Below, piece by piece: positions 9,236-18,035 of a stretch of DNA of 64,000 bases (its first letter is position 1; each line of letters starts with the position of its first letter). Source of the stretch: Pseudomonas mendocina (GTDB lineage: Bacteria; Pseudomonadota; Gammaproteobacteria; Pseudomonadales; Pseudomonadaceae); NCBI RefSeq assembly GCF_003008615.1, contig NZ_CP027657.1, forward strand, positions 620,001 to 684,000. The letters run 5' to 3'. The position numbers were made by a program, and so were the translations under genes. The notes below the pieces were generated by a model. That model was not told where the DNA came from. It searched no databases and was given only the letters and a program-made list of their open reading frames with translations.

Positions 9236-10276
9236 GTGTCCCTAAGCATCGCTTCCTTTAACCCACGCGGCTGGTGGCCTACGCCACTGGCCGGCGCGTT
9301 GGGTGGTTACCTGGCCAGTCTTGCAGACTGGCCTTTGCCGTGGATGGTCGGATCACTGCTGGCAGTGATCCTGTTGCGCTGCGCCACGGATCGTCCCTTC
9401 AGCGAAGTGCCGGGCGGCCGCCGTGTCGGCCAATGGCTGATCGCCTCCGGCATCGGCCTGCACTTCACCAGCGAAGTGCTGGAGCAGGTGCTCACTCATT
9501 GGTGGGTCATTCTCATCGGAGCACTGTGCCCACTGCTGGTGAGCGTGACCGGTATTGCCCTGCTGCGTCGGGCCGGCGTCGACCGCGCCACCGCGTTCTT
9601 TGCCAGCATGCCGGGCGGCGCCAGCGAAATGGTCAACCTCGGCCTGCGCCACGACGCCCAGTCAGCCCGCGTGGCAGCGGCGCACAGCATGCGCCTGCTG
9701 CTGGTGGTGCTGCTGATTCCAGCGCTGTTCACCTGGAGCCTGCCCAACGTCCCGGCACCTGAGCGTTTTCCGGTGGACTGGAGCTGGCTGGTGCCGTTGC
9801 TGCTGGCGGGTGTCGCCCTGGGCGTACTGTGGAACAAATTGAACCAGCCCAACCCCTGGATGCTCGGGCCGCTGACCGTTTGTGCGGTGGCCAGCGCGAT
9901 GTTCGACCTGCACCTGGCATTGCCGGCGGAGCTTGGCCAGTTCGGCCAGTGGCTGATCGGCAGCGCCCTGGGTTGCCATTTCAATCGCGCCTTCTTCCGC
10001 AGCGCACCGGGCTTTCTCGGCCGTGTGCTGCTGTCGACGCTGCTGGCGATGCTGGGTGCCGTGGCACTGGGCGAGCTACTCGCCTGGCTATCCGGCCAGG
10101 ATCACCTGTCGCTGATCCTCGGCATCATGCCCGGCGGCATCGCCGAGCTCAGTCTGACGGCAGAGGCATTGCAGCTTTCGGTGGCCCTGGTCACCGCGCT
10201 ACAGGTGCTCAGGCTGTTTCTGGTGATGTTCCTAGCCGAACCCTTATTCAAGCTCTGGTGCAAGAGCCACGCTTAG
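9236..10276 (+). CDS. AbrB-family membrane protein
   Basis: 346 residues, starting at a GTG preceded by AAGGAAG. It has about ten membrane segments and two copies of the family motif: FFASMPGGASEMVNLG near residue 125 and LILGIMPGGIAELSLTAEAL near residue 300. This is the family annotated AbrB or ammonia-monooxygenase-like in older databases and is not a DNA-binding AbrB. Function is not settled. It lies 9 bases after tctA and its stop codon is inside the operon terminator, so it is the last gene of the tct operon; a role in solute transport or export is plausible. Confidence 0.82.
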   Translation: MSLSIASFNPRGWWPTPLAGALGGYLASLADWPLPWMVGSLLAVILLRCATDRPFSEVPGGRRVGQWLIASGIGLHFTSEVLEQVLTHWWVILIGALCPLLVSVTGIALLRRAGVDRATAFFASMPGGASEMVNLGLRHDAQSARVAAAHSMRLLLVVLLIPALFTWSLPNVPAPERFPVDWSWLVPLLLAGVALGVLWNKLNQPNPWMLGPLTVCAVASAMFDLHLALPAELGQFGQWLIGSALGCHFNRAFFRSAPGFLGRVLLSTLLAMLGAVALGELLAWLSGQDHLSLILGIMPGGIAELSLTAEALQLSVALVTALQVLRLFLVMFLAEPLFKLWCKSHA

Positions 10277-10299
10277 CCCGCCTCGTGCGGGCTTTTTTT
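10275..10299 (+). terminator. Rho-independent terminator of the tctCBA-abrB operon
   Basis: Stem AGCCCGC (10275-10281), loop CTCGT, GCGGGCT (10287-10293), then seven T. The stem overlaps the abrB stop codon. The same stem sequence recurs after the second tctC. Confidence 0.92.
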
Positions 10300-10414
10300 A
10301 TGGCGACGCGTGCATGCAAGGAGAACGACAAAGCAAAAGCCTCTTTTCTTCTCCCGCCACATCACTATCCTCGACAAGCCCTTTACCCTGCACTCCCACA
10401 CTGGCGGATACGCG

Positions 10415-11350
10415 ATGGAGCTGAGACAACTGCGTTACTTTCTCAAGGTGGTCGAGCACGGCAGCCTGGGACGTGCGGCCCTGGAGCTGGGCGTGGGAAC
10501 CTCGGCCCTGAGCCAGCAGATCAGCAAGCTGGAGAACGAGCTCAGCACCCGCCTACTGACACGCAGCAGCACCGGTGTCTCACCCACCCCGGCGGGCATC
10601 GCCTTCCAGCACCATGCCCAACTCACCCTGCGCCAGGCGGAGAACGCCGCCCAGGCTGCGCAGCGAGAGCGCATGAGTGGCTACGTGAGCGTCGGCTTCG
10701 CCCCGAGCACGTCATCGGTGCTGGCGCTGCCGCTGATCGCGGTGATGCGCCAGCGTTACCCGAACATCCAGCTGCACCTGGTGGAAATGCTCTCCGGCTA
10801 TCTGACCAGCCAGTTGCACGCGCGCCAGCTGGATCTGGCGATACTTTTCCACAGCGATCCGGGCAGGCGCTGCCGCGTCAGGCCCCTGCTCGATGAGAAG
10901 CTCTTCGTGATCGCCGCTCCCAACCTGCCTGGCATGCCCACCGGCGACAAGGTGAAGCTCGATGAGCTTGCGCAGTTGCCACTGGTGCTGCCCAGCGTCC
11001 AGCACGGCTTGCGCACCACTATCAGCAATGCCTTCGCCCATTCACGCTGCGAACCCAGCGTGGTGATGGACATCGATGGCCTGGCGCTGCTGATGGACAC
11101 GGTCAAGGCCGGTTATGCCGCCACCATCCAGCCCGGCTCCGTCGCCGCCAGAGCGCGCGAGCAGGGGCTGCACGTGGTGCAGATCAGCGATGCCCATGCA
11201 GGTCGGCGCAACCTGTTGGTGTCCCTCCCCGACGATGAGCTGTCTCCCGCGGCCCTGGCCGCACGCATAGCGATCCTGGATACAACCCGCGAGCTGGTCG
11301 GCAGTGCTCGCTGGCCCGGCGCTCATCTGCTGGATGAGCATGACGCCTAA
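10415..11350 (+). CDS. LysR-family regulator, TcuR candidate
   Basis: 311 residues from the ATG at 10415, where the protein begins MELRQLRYFLKVVEHGSLG, the standard LysR start; an in-frame start at 10310 would add an untypical 35-residue extension. The winged helix (AALELGVGTSALSQQISKLE) is followed by an effector domain (GYVSVGFAPSTSSVLALPL). The gene lies upstream of tcuA on the same strand, 136 bases away. Enterobacterial tcu operons carry a LysR regulator, TcuR; this gene is its positional equivalent, but its inducer cannot be read from sequence. Confidence 0.85.
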   Translation: MELRQLRYFLKVVEHGSLGRAALELGVGTSALSQQISKLENELSTRLLTRSSTGVSPTPAGIAFQHHAQLTLRQAENAAQAAQRERMSGYVSVGFAPSTSSVLALPLIAVMRQRYPNIQLHLVEMLSGYLTSQLHARQLDLAILFHSDPGRRCRVRPLLDEKLFVIAAPNLPGMPTGDKVKLDELAQLPLVLPSVQHGLRTTISNAFAHSRCEPSVVMDIDGLALLMDTVKAGYAATIQPGSVAARAREQGLHVVQISDAHAGRRNLLVSLPDDELSPAALAARIAILDTTRELVGSARWPGAHLLDEHDA

Positions 11351-11486
11351 CCCCGGAGTGGGTGTTTAGAAATACTGAACACCCCACGCCATTCCTGCTC
11401 TTTCGAGCCACCACACGCCCTCCTAAAGTCCCTCGCCAGACGGGGAGCCCTATCATGTAGCGCTCCTCTGCCAACGAGGAGACACG

Positions 11487-12941
11487 ATGATCGATGTTCT
11501 GGTTATAGGCGGTGGCAACGCCGCACTATGTGCCGCGCTGATGGCCCGAGAGGCCGGGGCCAGCGTACTGCTGCTGGAAGGCGCCCCACGCGCCTGGCGT
11601 GGCGGCAATTCGCAGCACACCCGCAACCTGCGTTGCATGCACGAGGCCCCGCAGGATGTTCTGGTCGATGCCTATCCTGAAGAAGAATTCTGGCAAGACC
11701 TGCTCAAAGTCACCGGTGGGCAGACCGACGAGCACCTGGCGCGCTTGGTCATCCGAGCATCGTCCAACTGCCGCGACTGGATGCGCAGCCACGGCGTGCA
11801 CTTCCAACCACCCCTGTCCGGCGCCTTGCACGTGGCACGCACCAACGCCTTCTTCATGGGCGGCGGCAAGGCGCTGGTCAATGCTTACTACCGTAGTGCT
11901 GAGCGCCTGGGTGTCGAGATCCGCTACGACACACCCGTCGACGACATCGAACTGGACGGTGATCGCTTCGTCGCCGCGCACATTAGCGCGCGGGAAGTCG
12001 ATGGCAAGCAGTATTCAGCCGAGCGCATAGAAGCGCGCACCTGCGTGCTGGCAGCCGGCGGCTTCGAGTCCAATCGCGAATGGTTGCGCGAAGCCTGGGG
12101 CGTCAACGAACGCGGCGAGTGGCCAGCGGACAACTTCCTGATTCGCGGCACCCGCTTCAACAACGGCGTACTGCTGCGCAAGCTGATCGATGCCGGTGCC
12201 GAGACCATCGGCGATCCGACACAGGCTCACATGGTGGCCATCGACGCTCGTGCGCCGCTCTATGACGGCGGCATCTGCACCCGTATCGACTGCGTCTCGC
12301 TCGGCGTAGTGGTCAACTGCGAGGGTGAACGTTTTTACGACGAAGGCGAGGACTTCTGGCCCAAGCGCTACGCCATCTGGGGTCGGCTGGTCGCCCAACA
12401 ACCTCGCCAGGTGGGGTTTTCGATCATCGATCAGAAGGCCATCGGGCGCTTCATGCCACCGGTATTTCCCGGCACCACGGCCAACAGCCTGGAAGAACTC
12501 GCCAGCAAACTCGGCCTGCCGGTCGACGCCTTCGTGAAGACCCTGCAAGCCTACAACAGCGCCTGCGTGGGCGACGACTTCGACCATACCCGCCTCGACG
12601 GCTGCCACACCGAAGGCGTGACGCCGGCCAAGACCAACTGGGCACGCCCCATCGATACCCCGCCTTTCTACGGCTACCCGCTCAAGCCAGGGGTGACCTT
12701 CACCTACCTCGGCCTGAAGACTGACGACACGGCCGCCGTGCACTTCGCCGGCAAGCCCAGCGCGAACCTGTTCGTCGCCGGAGAAATGATGGCGGGCAAT
12801 GTCCTCGGCAAGGGCTACACGGCGGGCGTCGGCATGTCCATCGGCACTGCTTTCGGCCGTATCGCAGGAAGCCAGGCTGCCGCGGCAGCCGGTCATCGCC
12901 GCCATACAACAAGCGACGGAGAATCCCGTGCAATCGCCTGA
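11487..12941 (+). CDS. tcuA: FAD-dependent tricarballylate dehydrogenase TcuA
   Basis: 484 residues with AGGAG before the ATG. The FAD-binding GxGxxG-type motif [20 protein letters not shown] is at the N terminus, and the flavoprotein subunit features of the fumarate reductase/succinate dehydrogenase superfamily follow: [14 protein letters not shown] near residue 40, [11 protein letters not shown] near 190, and the C-terminal [19 protein letters not shown] that closes on the flavin. TcuA oxidises tricarballylate to cis-aconitate, handing electrons to TcuB. The substrate call rests on the adjacent tcuB and tricarboxylate transporter. Its 3' end overlaps tcuB by 14 bases. Confidence 0.88.
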   Translation: MIDVLVIGGGNAALCAALMAREAGASVLLLEGAPRAWRGGNSQHTRNLRCMHEAPQDVLVDAYPEEEFWQDLLKVTGGQTDEHLARLVIRASSNCRDWMRSHGVHFQPPLSGALHVARTNAFFMGGGKALVNAYYRSAERLGVEIRYDTPVDDIELDGDRFVAAHISAREVDGKQYSAERIEARTCVLAAGGFESNREWLREAWGVNERGEWPADNFLIRGTRFNNGVLLRKLIDAGAETIGDPTQAHMVAIDARAPLYDGGICTRIDCVSLGVVVNCEGERFYDEGEDFWPKRYAIWGRLVAQQPRQVGFSIIDQKAIGRFMPPVFPGTTANSLEELASKLGLPVDAFVKTLQAYNSACVGDDFDHTRLDGCHTEGVTPAKTNWARPIDTPPFYGYPLKPGVTFTYLGLKTDDTAAVHFAGKPSANLFVAGEMMAGNVLGKGYTAGVGMSIGTAFGRIAGSQAAAAAGHRRHTTSDGESRAIA

Positions 12942-14112
12942 GATCATACAAATCGCCTCTCCAAGCAAGAAAGCGGAGCAGCAAAACCTGATTCCCCTGC
13001 TTAACGTCCACGAAGCCGAAGTCGACCGGCAGATGCACATCTGCAACGCCTGCCGTTACTGCGAAGGTTTCTGCGCCGTGTTCCCGGCCATGACCCGTCG
13101 ACTGGATTTCGCCAAGGCCGACGTCCATTACCTGGCCAACCTCTGCCACAACTGCGGCGCCTGCCTGCATGCATGCCAATACGCCGCACCGCACGAGTTC
13201 GCCGTGAACGTGCCGCAGGCCATGGCCAAGGTGCGCCTGAACACCTATGTCGAGTACGCCTGGCCAGGCAAGCTCGGCACACTCTACGAGCGCAACGGCC
13301 TGACCCTGTCGCTGGCCTTGGCAGGCTCGCTGGCGCTGTTCCTGCTGCTGACCCTGCTGGTCAAAGGCACGCTGTTTCCCGGGCCGCTGGCCGGTAACTT
13401 CTACGCGATCTTCCCGCACAACACGCTGGCCCTGATGTTCGGCGGCGCCTTCGGTTTCGCCATTCTCGCCCTGGCCATCGGCGTCACGCGCTTCTGGCGG
13501 GCGATCAGCCCCACCGACGCGCAAGCGCTCGCCAGTGGAGCCGCCGTAGCGGAAGCCTCCGGTGCGGTGCTCAAGCTCAAGTACCTCGACGGCGGCCATG
13601 GCGAGGGCTGCAACAACGAAAGCGACCGCTTCACCCTCTGGCGCCGCCGCTTCCACCACTTCACCTTCTACGGCTTCATGCTGTGCCTGGCCTCCACCAG
13701 CGTGGCCACGCTTTACCACTACCTGCTCGGCCTGCAGGCGCCTTATCCACTACTCAGTCTGCCGGTCGTGCTCGGCACGCTGGGCGGCATCGGCCTGCTC
13801 ATCGGGCCTGCCGGATTGCTGTGGCTCAACTATCGCCGTGACCCGGCGCATGGTGACCGCGCCCAGGCGCCCATGGATCGCGGCTTCATCGTGCTGCTGT
13901 TCCTGATCAGCCTGACCGGCCTGGCCTTGCTGGCCTGGCGCGATACCGGCGCGATGGCCCTGCTGCTGGCGATTCACCTGGGCATGGTGATGGCGTTCTT
14001 CCTGACCATGCCGTACGGCAAGTTCGCCCACGGCATCTTCCGTAGCGCGGCGCTGCTCAAGTACGCCATCGAGAAGCGCCAGCCGGACAACCTCAAGCTC
14101 GGCAGCGACTGA
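12928..14112 (+). CDS. tcuB: Tricarballylate utilisation electron-transfer membrane protein TcuB
   Basis: 394 residues from the GTG at 12928, six bases after GGAG and overlapping tcuA. A soluble N-terminal part holds two ferredoxin-like cysteine clusters: [15 protein letters not shown] near residue 35 and [16 protein letters not shown] near residue 75. The rest is membrane-embedded with about six helices and several His residues ([33 protein letters not shown]) suited to haem ligation. TcuB reoxidises the TcuA flavin and passes electrons to the quinone pool. It ends 105 bases before the second tctC. Confidence 0.92.
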   Translation: MQSPEIIQIASPSKKAEQQNLIPLLNVHEAEVDRQMHICNACRYCEGFCAVFPAMTRRLDFAKADVHYLANLCHNCGACLHACQYAAPHEFAVNVPQAMAKVRLNTYVEYAWPGKLGTLYERNGLTLSLALAGSLALFLLLTLLVKGTLFPGPLAGNFYAIFPHNTLALMFGGAFGFAILALAIGVTRFWRAISPTDAQALASGAAVAEASGAVLKLKYLDGGHGEGCNNESDRFTLWRRRFHHFTFYGFMLCLASTSVATLYHYLLGLQAPYPLLSLPVVLGTLGGIGLLIGPAGLLWLNYRRDPAHGDRAQAPMDRGFIVLLFLISLTGLALLAWRDTGAMALLLAIHLGMVMAFFLTMPYGKFAHGIFRSAALLKYAIEKRQPDNLKLGSD

Positions 14113-14217
14113 GCCGCAACCCCATACCGGCGGGATGCACCGTGCATCCAGCCCGTTGCCCCGACACCGCCAGCGGTGTCCCAGCCTGAACCACAATAAA
14201 ACTCCACAGGAGAACAC

Positions 14218-15192
14218 ATGAAAAACCGCCTCACCTGCGCCGCGCTGCTGACCTCTGGTCTGCTTGCCGCCGGCATGGCACTCGCCGAACCCAAACGCCC
14301 CGAATGCATCGCACCAGCAAAGCCCGGTGGCGGTTTCGACATCACCTGCAAGATCGCCCAGAGCGGCCTGAAGGACAGCGGCCTGCTCAAGGCGCCCATG
14401 CGCGTCACCTACATGCCCGGTGGCATCGGCGCCGTCGCCTACAACGCAGTGGTCGCACTGCGGCCGAAAGAACCCGGCGTCATCACCGCCTGGTCGAGTG
14501 GTTCGCTGCTGAACCTGGCGCAAGGCAAGTTCGGTCGCTATGACGAAAAGGCCGTACGCTGGCTCGCCGCCATCGGCACCGATTACGGCGCGATTACCGT
14601 GCACCGCGACTCGCCGCTGAAAACCTTCGATGACCTGATCAAACAGCTGGAAAAGGCGCCATCGGAACTGGTCATCGGCGCGGGCGGCACCGTCGGCAGC
14701 CAGGACTGGATGCAGGCGGCGCTCGTCGCCCGCAGCGCGCATATCGATCCGCAGGCACTGCGTTACGTGGCCTTCGAGGGCGGCGGCGAACCCATGACGG
14801 CGCTGCTCGGCGGCCACGTGCACGCCATCGTCAGCGGCTTTGGTGAGGCCACGGCGCAGCTGGAGGCAGGCAACGTGCGCATCCTCGCAGTGATGGCCGA
14901 AGAACGACTGCCGGGAAAACTCGCGGATATTCCCACCGCGAAAGAGCAAGGTTATGACGTCGTCTGGCCTATCGTGCGTGGCTTCTACATGGGCCCAGAG
15001 GTCAGCGACGAGGACTTCGCCTGGTGGCAGGAGCGCTTCGAAACCTTGCTTGCCGAGGAAGGTTTCGACAAGACCCGCGAGCAGTTCGACCTGCTGCCCT
15101 TTGCCAAGACGGGCAAGGATCTGGAGCAGTTCGTCCATGAACAGGTGGCCGAGTACAAGGTGCTGGCGGACGAGTTCGGCCTACTGCGCTAA
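14218..15192 (+). CDS. Second TctC-type tricarboxylate-binding protein
   Basis: 324 residues, signal peptide of about 23 residues ending MALA. It aligns along its whole length with the TctC at 6118-7101 and is roughly three fifths or more identical by eye, including EPKRPECIAPA, PGGGFD.TCK, GGTVGSQDWMQ and AKEQGYDV.WP. The clearest difference is near residues 200-215, where the first copy has DISDSVPHIESGD and this one SGFGEATAQLEAGN. No second tctA/tctB follows, so it probably feeds the TctAB at 7251-9226. In this position it stands where the permease TcuC would be in enterobacteria. An AGGAG site precedes the ATG. Confidence 0.88.
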   Translation: MKNRLTCAALLTSGLLAAGMALAEPKRPECIAPAKPGGGFDITCKIAQSGLKDSGLLKAPMRVTYMPGGIGAVAYNAVVALRPKEPGVITAWSSGSLLNLAQGKFGRYDEKAVRWLAAIGTDYGAITVHRDSPLKTFDDLIKQLEKAPSELVIGAGGTVGSQDWMQAALVARSAHIDPQALRYVAFEGGGEPMTALLGGHVHAIVSGFGEATAQLEAGNVRILAVMAEERLPGKLADIPTAKEQGYDVVWPIVRGFYMGPEVSDEDFAWWQERFETLLAEEGFDKTREQFDLLPFAKTGKDLEQFVHEQVAEYKVLADEFGLLR

Positions 15193-15230
15193 CGCCCGAG
15201 CCGTTCTGGCTCCGATCAGGAACCACGTTT

Positions 15231-15254
15231 AGCCCGCCCCGTGCGGGCTTTTTT
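15231..15254 (+). terminator. Rho-independent terminator after the second tctC
   Basis: Stem AGCCCGC (15231-15237), loop CCCGT, GCGGGCT (15243-15249), then a run of T to 15254. It closes the tcu operon and separates it from the convergent pseudouridine synthase. Confidence 0.9.
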
Positions 15255-15259
15255 ATACA

Positions 15260-16141
15260 TCACCACTGCAACTGCAGAGCACTGTCGAACTCACGTGGCT
15301 GGCCGCTCACGGGGTCGACGAAACGCAAACCCCGCGCCAGCAGTTTGAGCGGCTTGCCGTAGTCGTCCGGCTGGTTCCGCGACGCCTGCAACTCGGGGTA
15401 GAAATCATCGCCCACGATAGGCGCGCCAAGCCCGGCCAGATGCACCCGCAACTGATGCTTCCTGCCCGTCACCGGTGACAGGCCGTAACGCCACAGCGCA
15501 CCACGTTGTTCCAGCACCTCGATCAGCGTCTCGCTATTGGCCTGCCCAGCCACCTCCTGCATGCGGAAGAACGGCTCGCCATCCACCATGCGCGAACGAT
15601 GCAGGTAGGGAAACTGCAGCTGCGGCAGTGCCGGGGCGATGGCCTCGTAGCGCTTCTCCACCTGCCGCTCGCGAAACAGCGCCTGATACTGACCGCGACT
15701 GCTCGGGCTCACCGAAAACAGCACCAGCCCGGCAGTCAGCCGGTCGATGCGGTGGATCGGCACCAGGTCGGGATTGCCAGTGCGCCTGACCAGCCGTGCC
15801 AGCAGAGTCTGTTCGACGTATTCACCGGCCGGCATGACTGGCAGGAAATGCGGCTTGTCCGCCACCAGCAGGTGTTCGTCCTGCCATAGCACCTGTTCTT
15901 CGAAGGGAATCGGCGTTTCGTTCGGCACTTCGCGGAAGTAACGCACCTTGAGCCCGACGCGGTAAGGATGCTCGGGGCCGATAGGCACACCCGCGCCATC
16001 CAACACCTTGTCCGTCGTCATGCGCTGCAACCAGGTGGCACGATCGATGGCCGGAAAGTGATCGCACAGGCAATCAAGCACCGTTGTCCATTCGCCCAGG
16101 GGCAAGTGAAGGGTGCTGGGGCGCATGGCGGGGCTGGGCAT
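15260..16141 (-). CDS. RluA-family pseudouridine synthase
   Basis: About 293 residues from the ATG at 16141; ATG at 16126 and GTG at 16195 are also in frame and no ribosome site decides between them. The catalytic motif of the RluA family, IHRIDRLTAGL, with the nucleophilic Asp, is in the middle, and GRKHQLRVHLAGLGAPI is the later conserved block. The upstream region resembles a degenerate S4-type start. It converts uridine to pseudouridine in RNA; which rRNA or tRNA site cannot be told. It is convergent with the second tctC and divergent from the next lipoprotein. Confidence 0.85.
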   Translation of the reverse strand: MPSPAMRPSTLHLPLGEWTTVLDCLCDHFPAIDRATWLQRMTTDKVLDGAGVPIGPEHPYRVGLKVRYFREVPNETPIPFEEQVLWQDEHLLVADKPHFLPVMPAGEYVEQTLLARLVRRTGNPDLVPIHRIDRLTAGLVLFSVSPSSRGQYQALFRERQVEKRYEAIAPALPQLQFPYLHRSRMVDGEPFFRMQEVAGQANSETLIEVLEQRGALWRYGLSPVTGRKHQLRVHLAGLGAPIVGDDFYPELQASRNQPDDYGKPLKLLARGLRFVDPVSGQPREFDSALQLQW

Positions 16142-16266
16142 TGCGGGAAACACTCGACGAATCCGGAGGGGTGAATTAGGCCGCAGTCGTTGCACTCAGT
16201 CAAAGCAAACGGCTTGAGCGGGCGTCCGGCAGTGGCTATGGTGGCCGCTCGTATTTGGAGAGACCC

Positions 16267-16926
16267 ATGTCCATCACCCGTTCCCTGCTCACCAGCATCG
16301 CCCTACTCCCGCTCCTGGCCGCCTGCCAGGTCTACACCGGCAAGCCGGAAGGTCCGCCTCCGGCCACCCGTCTGCAGGGCCAGGTGCAGGTCGAGAATGG
16401 CCAGTTGACCTTCACCCCTTGCCAGGAGCAACGCCGCTTCGTGCTGGCCGATGCCGGCAACACCGGTATCGAACGCGAAGCCAGCCAACTCGGCAATGAT
16501 CTGTTCGCCGATCTGGCAGGCCGCCTGGGTGGCAGTCAGGGCAAAGGCAACGACGGGCGCTTCGAGATCAGTCAGATCTATCGCCTGCAGAACGAAGGCC
16601 ATGGCTGCGACGATCTCAACTTCAAGCGCCTGACCCTGCGCGCCAGCGGCAACGAGCCGTTCTGGCAAGTGGAAGTCGGCAGCAAGGGCCTGGTACTCAA
16701 CCGCCCCGAGCATGAGCCGCTGGCCCTGCCCTATCTGGAAGAACAACTACCGGACGGCCGCCTCAACTTCAGCAGCGAAGCCAACGGCCAGCGTCTCGAC
16801 CTGTGGCTGGCGCCGCAGCGTTGCGTCGACGGCATGAGTGGCGCAGTCAATCACCTCAGCGCCGAGCTGCGTCTCGACGGCCAGGTGATGCGTGGCTGCG
16901 CGCACTTCGGCGGCGCGCGTAACTGA
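16267..16926 (+). CDS. Putative lipoprotein of the COG3650 type
   Basis: 219 residues from the ATG at 16267, because the TTG at 16255 is part of the TTGGAGAG ribosome site. A lipobox, LLPLLAACQ, places the lipid-bearing Cys near residue 21. The body has a domain repeated in predicted membrane lipoproteins (ASGNEPFWQVEVGSKGLVL, a heat-shock or copper-resistance lipoprotein type fold) and two or three further cysteines (CDDL, CVDG, GCAHF). Function is unknown. The gene is monocistronic. Confidence 0.72.
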   Translation: MSITRSLLTSIALLPLLAACQVYTGKPEGPPPATRLQGQVQVENGQLTFTPCQEQRRFVLADAGNTGIEREASQLGNDLFADLAGRLGGSQGKGNDGRFEISQIYRLQNEGHGCDDLNFKRLTLRASGNEPFWQVEVGSKGLVLNRPEHEPLALPYLEEQLPDGRLNFSSEANGQRLDLWLAPQRCVDGMSGAVNHLSAELRLDGQVMRGCAHFGGARN

Positions 16927-16936
16927 CCGTTGAACT

Positions 16937-16964
16937 GCGGGTGATCCTGCGCAGGGTCATCCGC
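16937..16964. terminator. Inverted repeat between convergent genes, possible bidirectional terminator
   Basis: GCGGGTGATCCTGC (16937-16950) faces GCAGGGTCATCCGC (16951-16964); all 14 positions pair if two G-U pairs are allowed. There is no T run on either side, so intrinsic termination is uncertain. Confidence 0.4.
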
Positions 16965-16989
16965 ACGAAGCGTGCGACCGCGCTAACCG

Positions 16990-17919
16990 CTAGCCCAGAC
17001 TGCCGGCGAAACGCCGCGCATAATCTTCCCGCTCGAAGGCCTCGACCACGAAGTCGATGAAACTGCGCGTCTTGCCCGGCAGCAACTGACGGCTGGGGTA
17101 ATACAGCGACAACGCGCCGGCATCCGCCCACCATCGCGGCAGCACCCGCACCAGCTCGCCCGACTCCAGCCAGGGCAACACATCGGGCACGGCAAGCATC
17201 GCCACCCCCAGGCCCAGCAGCGCCGCTTCTCGCACGGCCGCAGGATCATTGACCACGATGGTTTCTCGCATCGCAGCGGCCACCTCATCGCCCTGCACGG
17301 TGCGCATGTTCCAGGTGCGGATACGCCCCGAAGAAAGGGAGCGCATGACGATGCCATCCAGCTCGATCAACCCCGAAGGGTCGGCTGGCAACTGGTGACG
17401 AGCCAGGTAAGCGGGCGAAGCGAAAGCGATGACATGCAGCGCAGCCAGCGTTCGAGCAACCACGCCAGTCGCCAGTTCGAAGCCGCCACCAATGGCCGCA
17501 TCGTAGCCTTCGGCAATCAGATCGACCGCCCGGTTCTCGAAGTGCCACTCGGGCCTTACCCGGGGATAGCGCTGGAGAAACTCGGGCAATAGCGGCAGCA
17601 GGTAATCGAGCCCGAAGGATGGCGCCACGCTGATCTTGAGCACACCGGCCGGCTGGCCATCATCGGCGGATACGGCGGCGATGGCGTTCTGCAGAGACTC
17701 CAGGTTGTCGCCAATGGCATTGAGGAACGTCTCTCCAGCCTCGGTCAGCGTCAGCTTGCGAGTCGAGCGCTGGAATAGCCGTACGCCCAGGTTGCGCTCC
17801 AGCATGGCGACATTGCGGCTCACCGCTGCCGGCGTCAGAGCAAGGCGACGTGCAGCCGCCGAGAAGCTGCCGCTCTCGGCACTGCGTACGAAGGATTCAA
17901 GATTGGCGAGCGTTTCCAT
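16990..17919 (-). CDS. LysR-family regulator of the divergent SDR-MFS operon
   Basis: 309 residues. METLANLESFVRSAESGSFS followed by AARRLALTPAAVSRNVAMLE is the LysR winged helix, and the effector domain begins near GVLKISVAPSFGLDYLLPLL. It belongs to the large CrgA/DmlR-like subgroup. The start codon is weakly preceded by a ribosome site, as is common for autoregulated LysR genes. It is divergent from the SDR gene with 116 bases between them, which contain a perfect dyad at 17958-17972; control of that operon is a strong inference from layout. Confidence 0.88.
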   Translation of the reverse strand: METLANLESFVRSAESGSFSAAARRLALTPAAVSRNVAMLERNLGVRLFQRSTRKLTLTEAGETFLNAIGDNLESLQNAIAAVSADDGQPAGVLKISVAPSFGLDYLLPLLPEFLQRYPRVRPEWHFENRAVDLIAEGYDAAIGGGFELATGVVARTLAALHVIAFASPAYLARHQLPADPSGLIELDGIVMRSLSSGRIRTWNMRTVQGDEVAAAMRETIVVNDPAAVREAALLGLGVAMLAVPDVLPWLESGELVRVLPRWWADAGALSLYYPSRQLLPGKTRSFIDFVVEAFEREDYARRFAGSLG

Positions 17920-17957
17920 GGCGCGATCTTAAATAGATACTTGAAGATAATCCAAAT

Positions 17958-17972
17958 GATTAGCAACTAATC
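17958..17972. promoter_or_regulatory. Dyad GATTAG-CAA-CTAATC, candidate LysR operator
   Basis: Perfect 6-bp arms with a 3-bp spacer, in the 116-bp AT-rich gap between the divergent LysR and SDR genes. It is a shorter dyad than the textbook T-N11-A box, so the assignment is based on position. Confidence 0.45.
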
Positions 17973-18035
17973 AAAGAGCAATGAAAACACGATAGTCACT
18001 CCACCGAATGTCTCGGCAATCAAACGGAGTGAACC

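Noticed and set aside
16937..16964. 14-bp inverted repeat as a regulatory element
   Set aside because: It sits between two convergent stops, so a transcript-end role is simpler than an operator.
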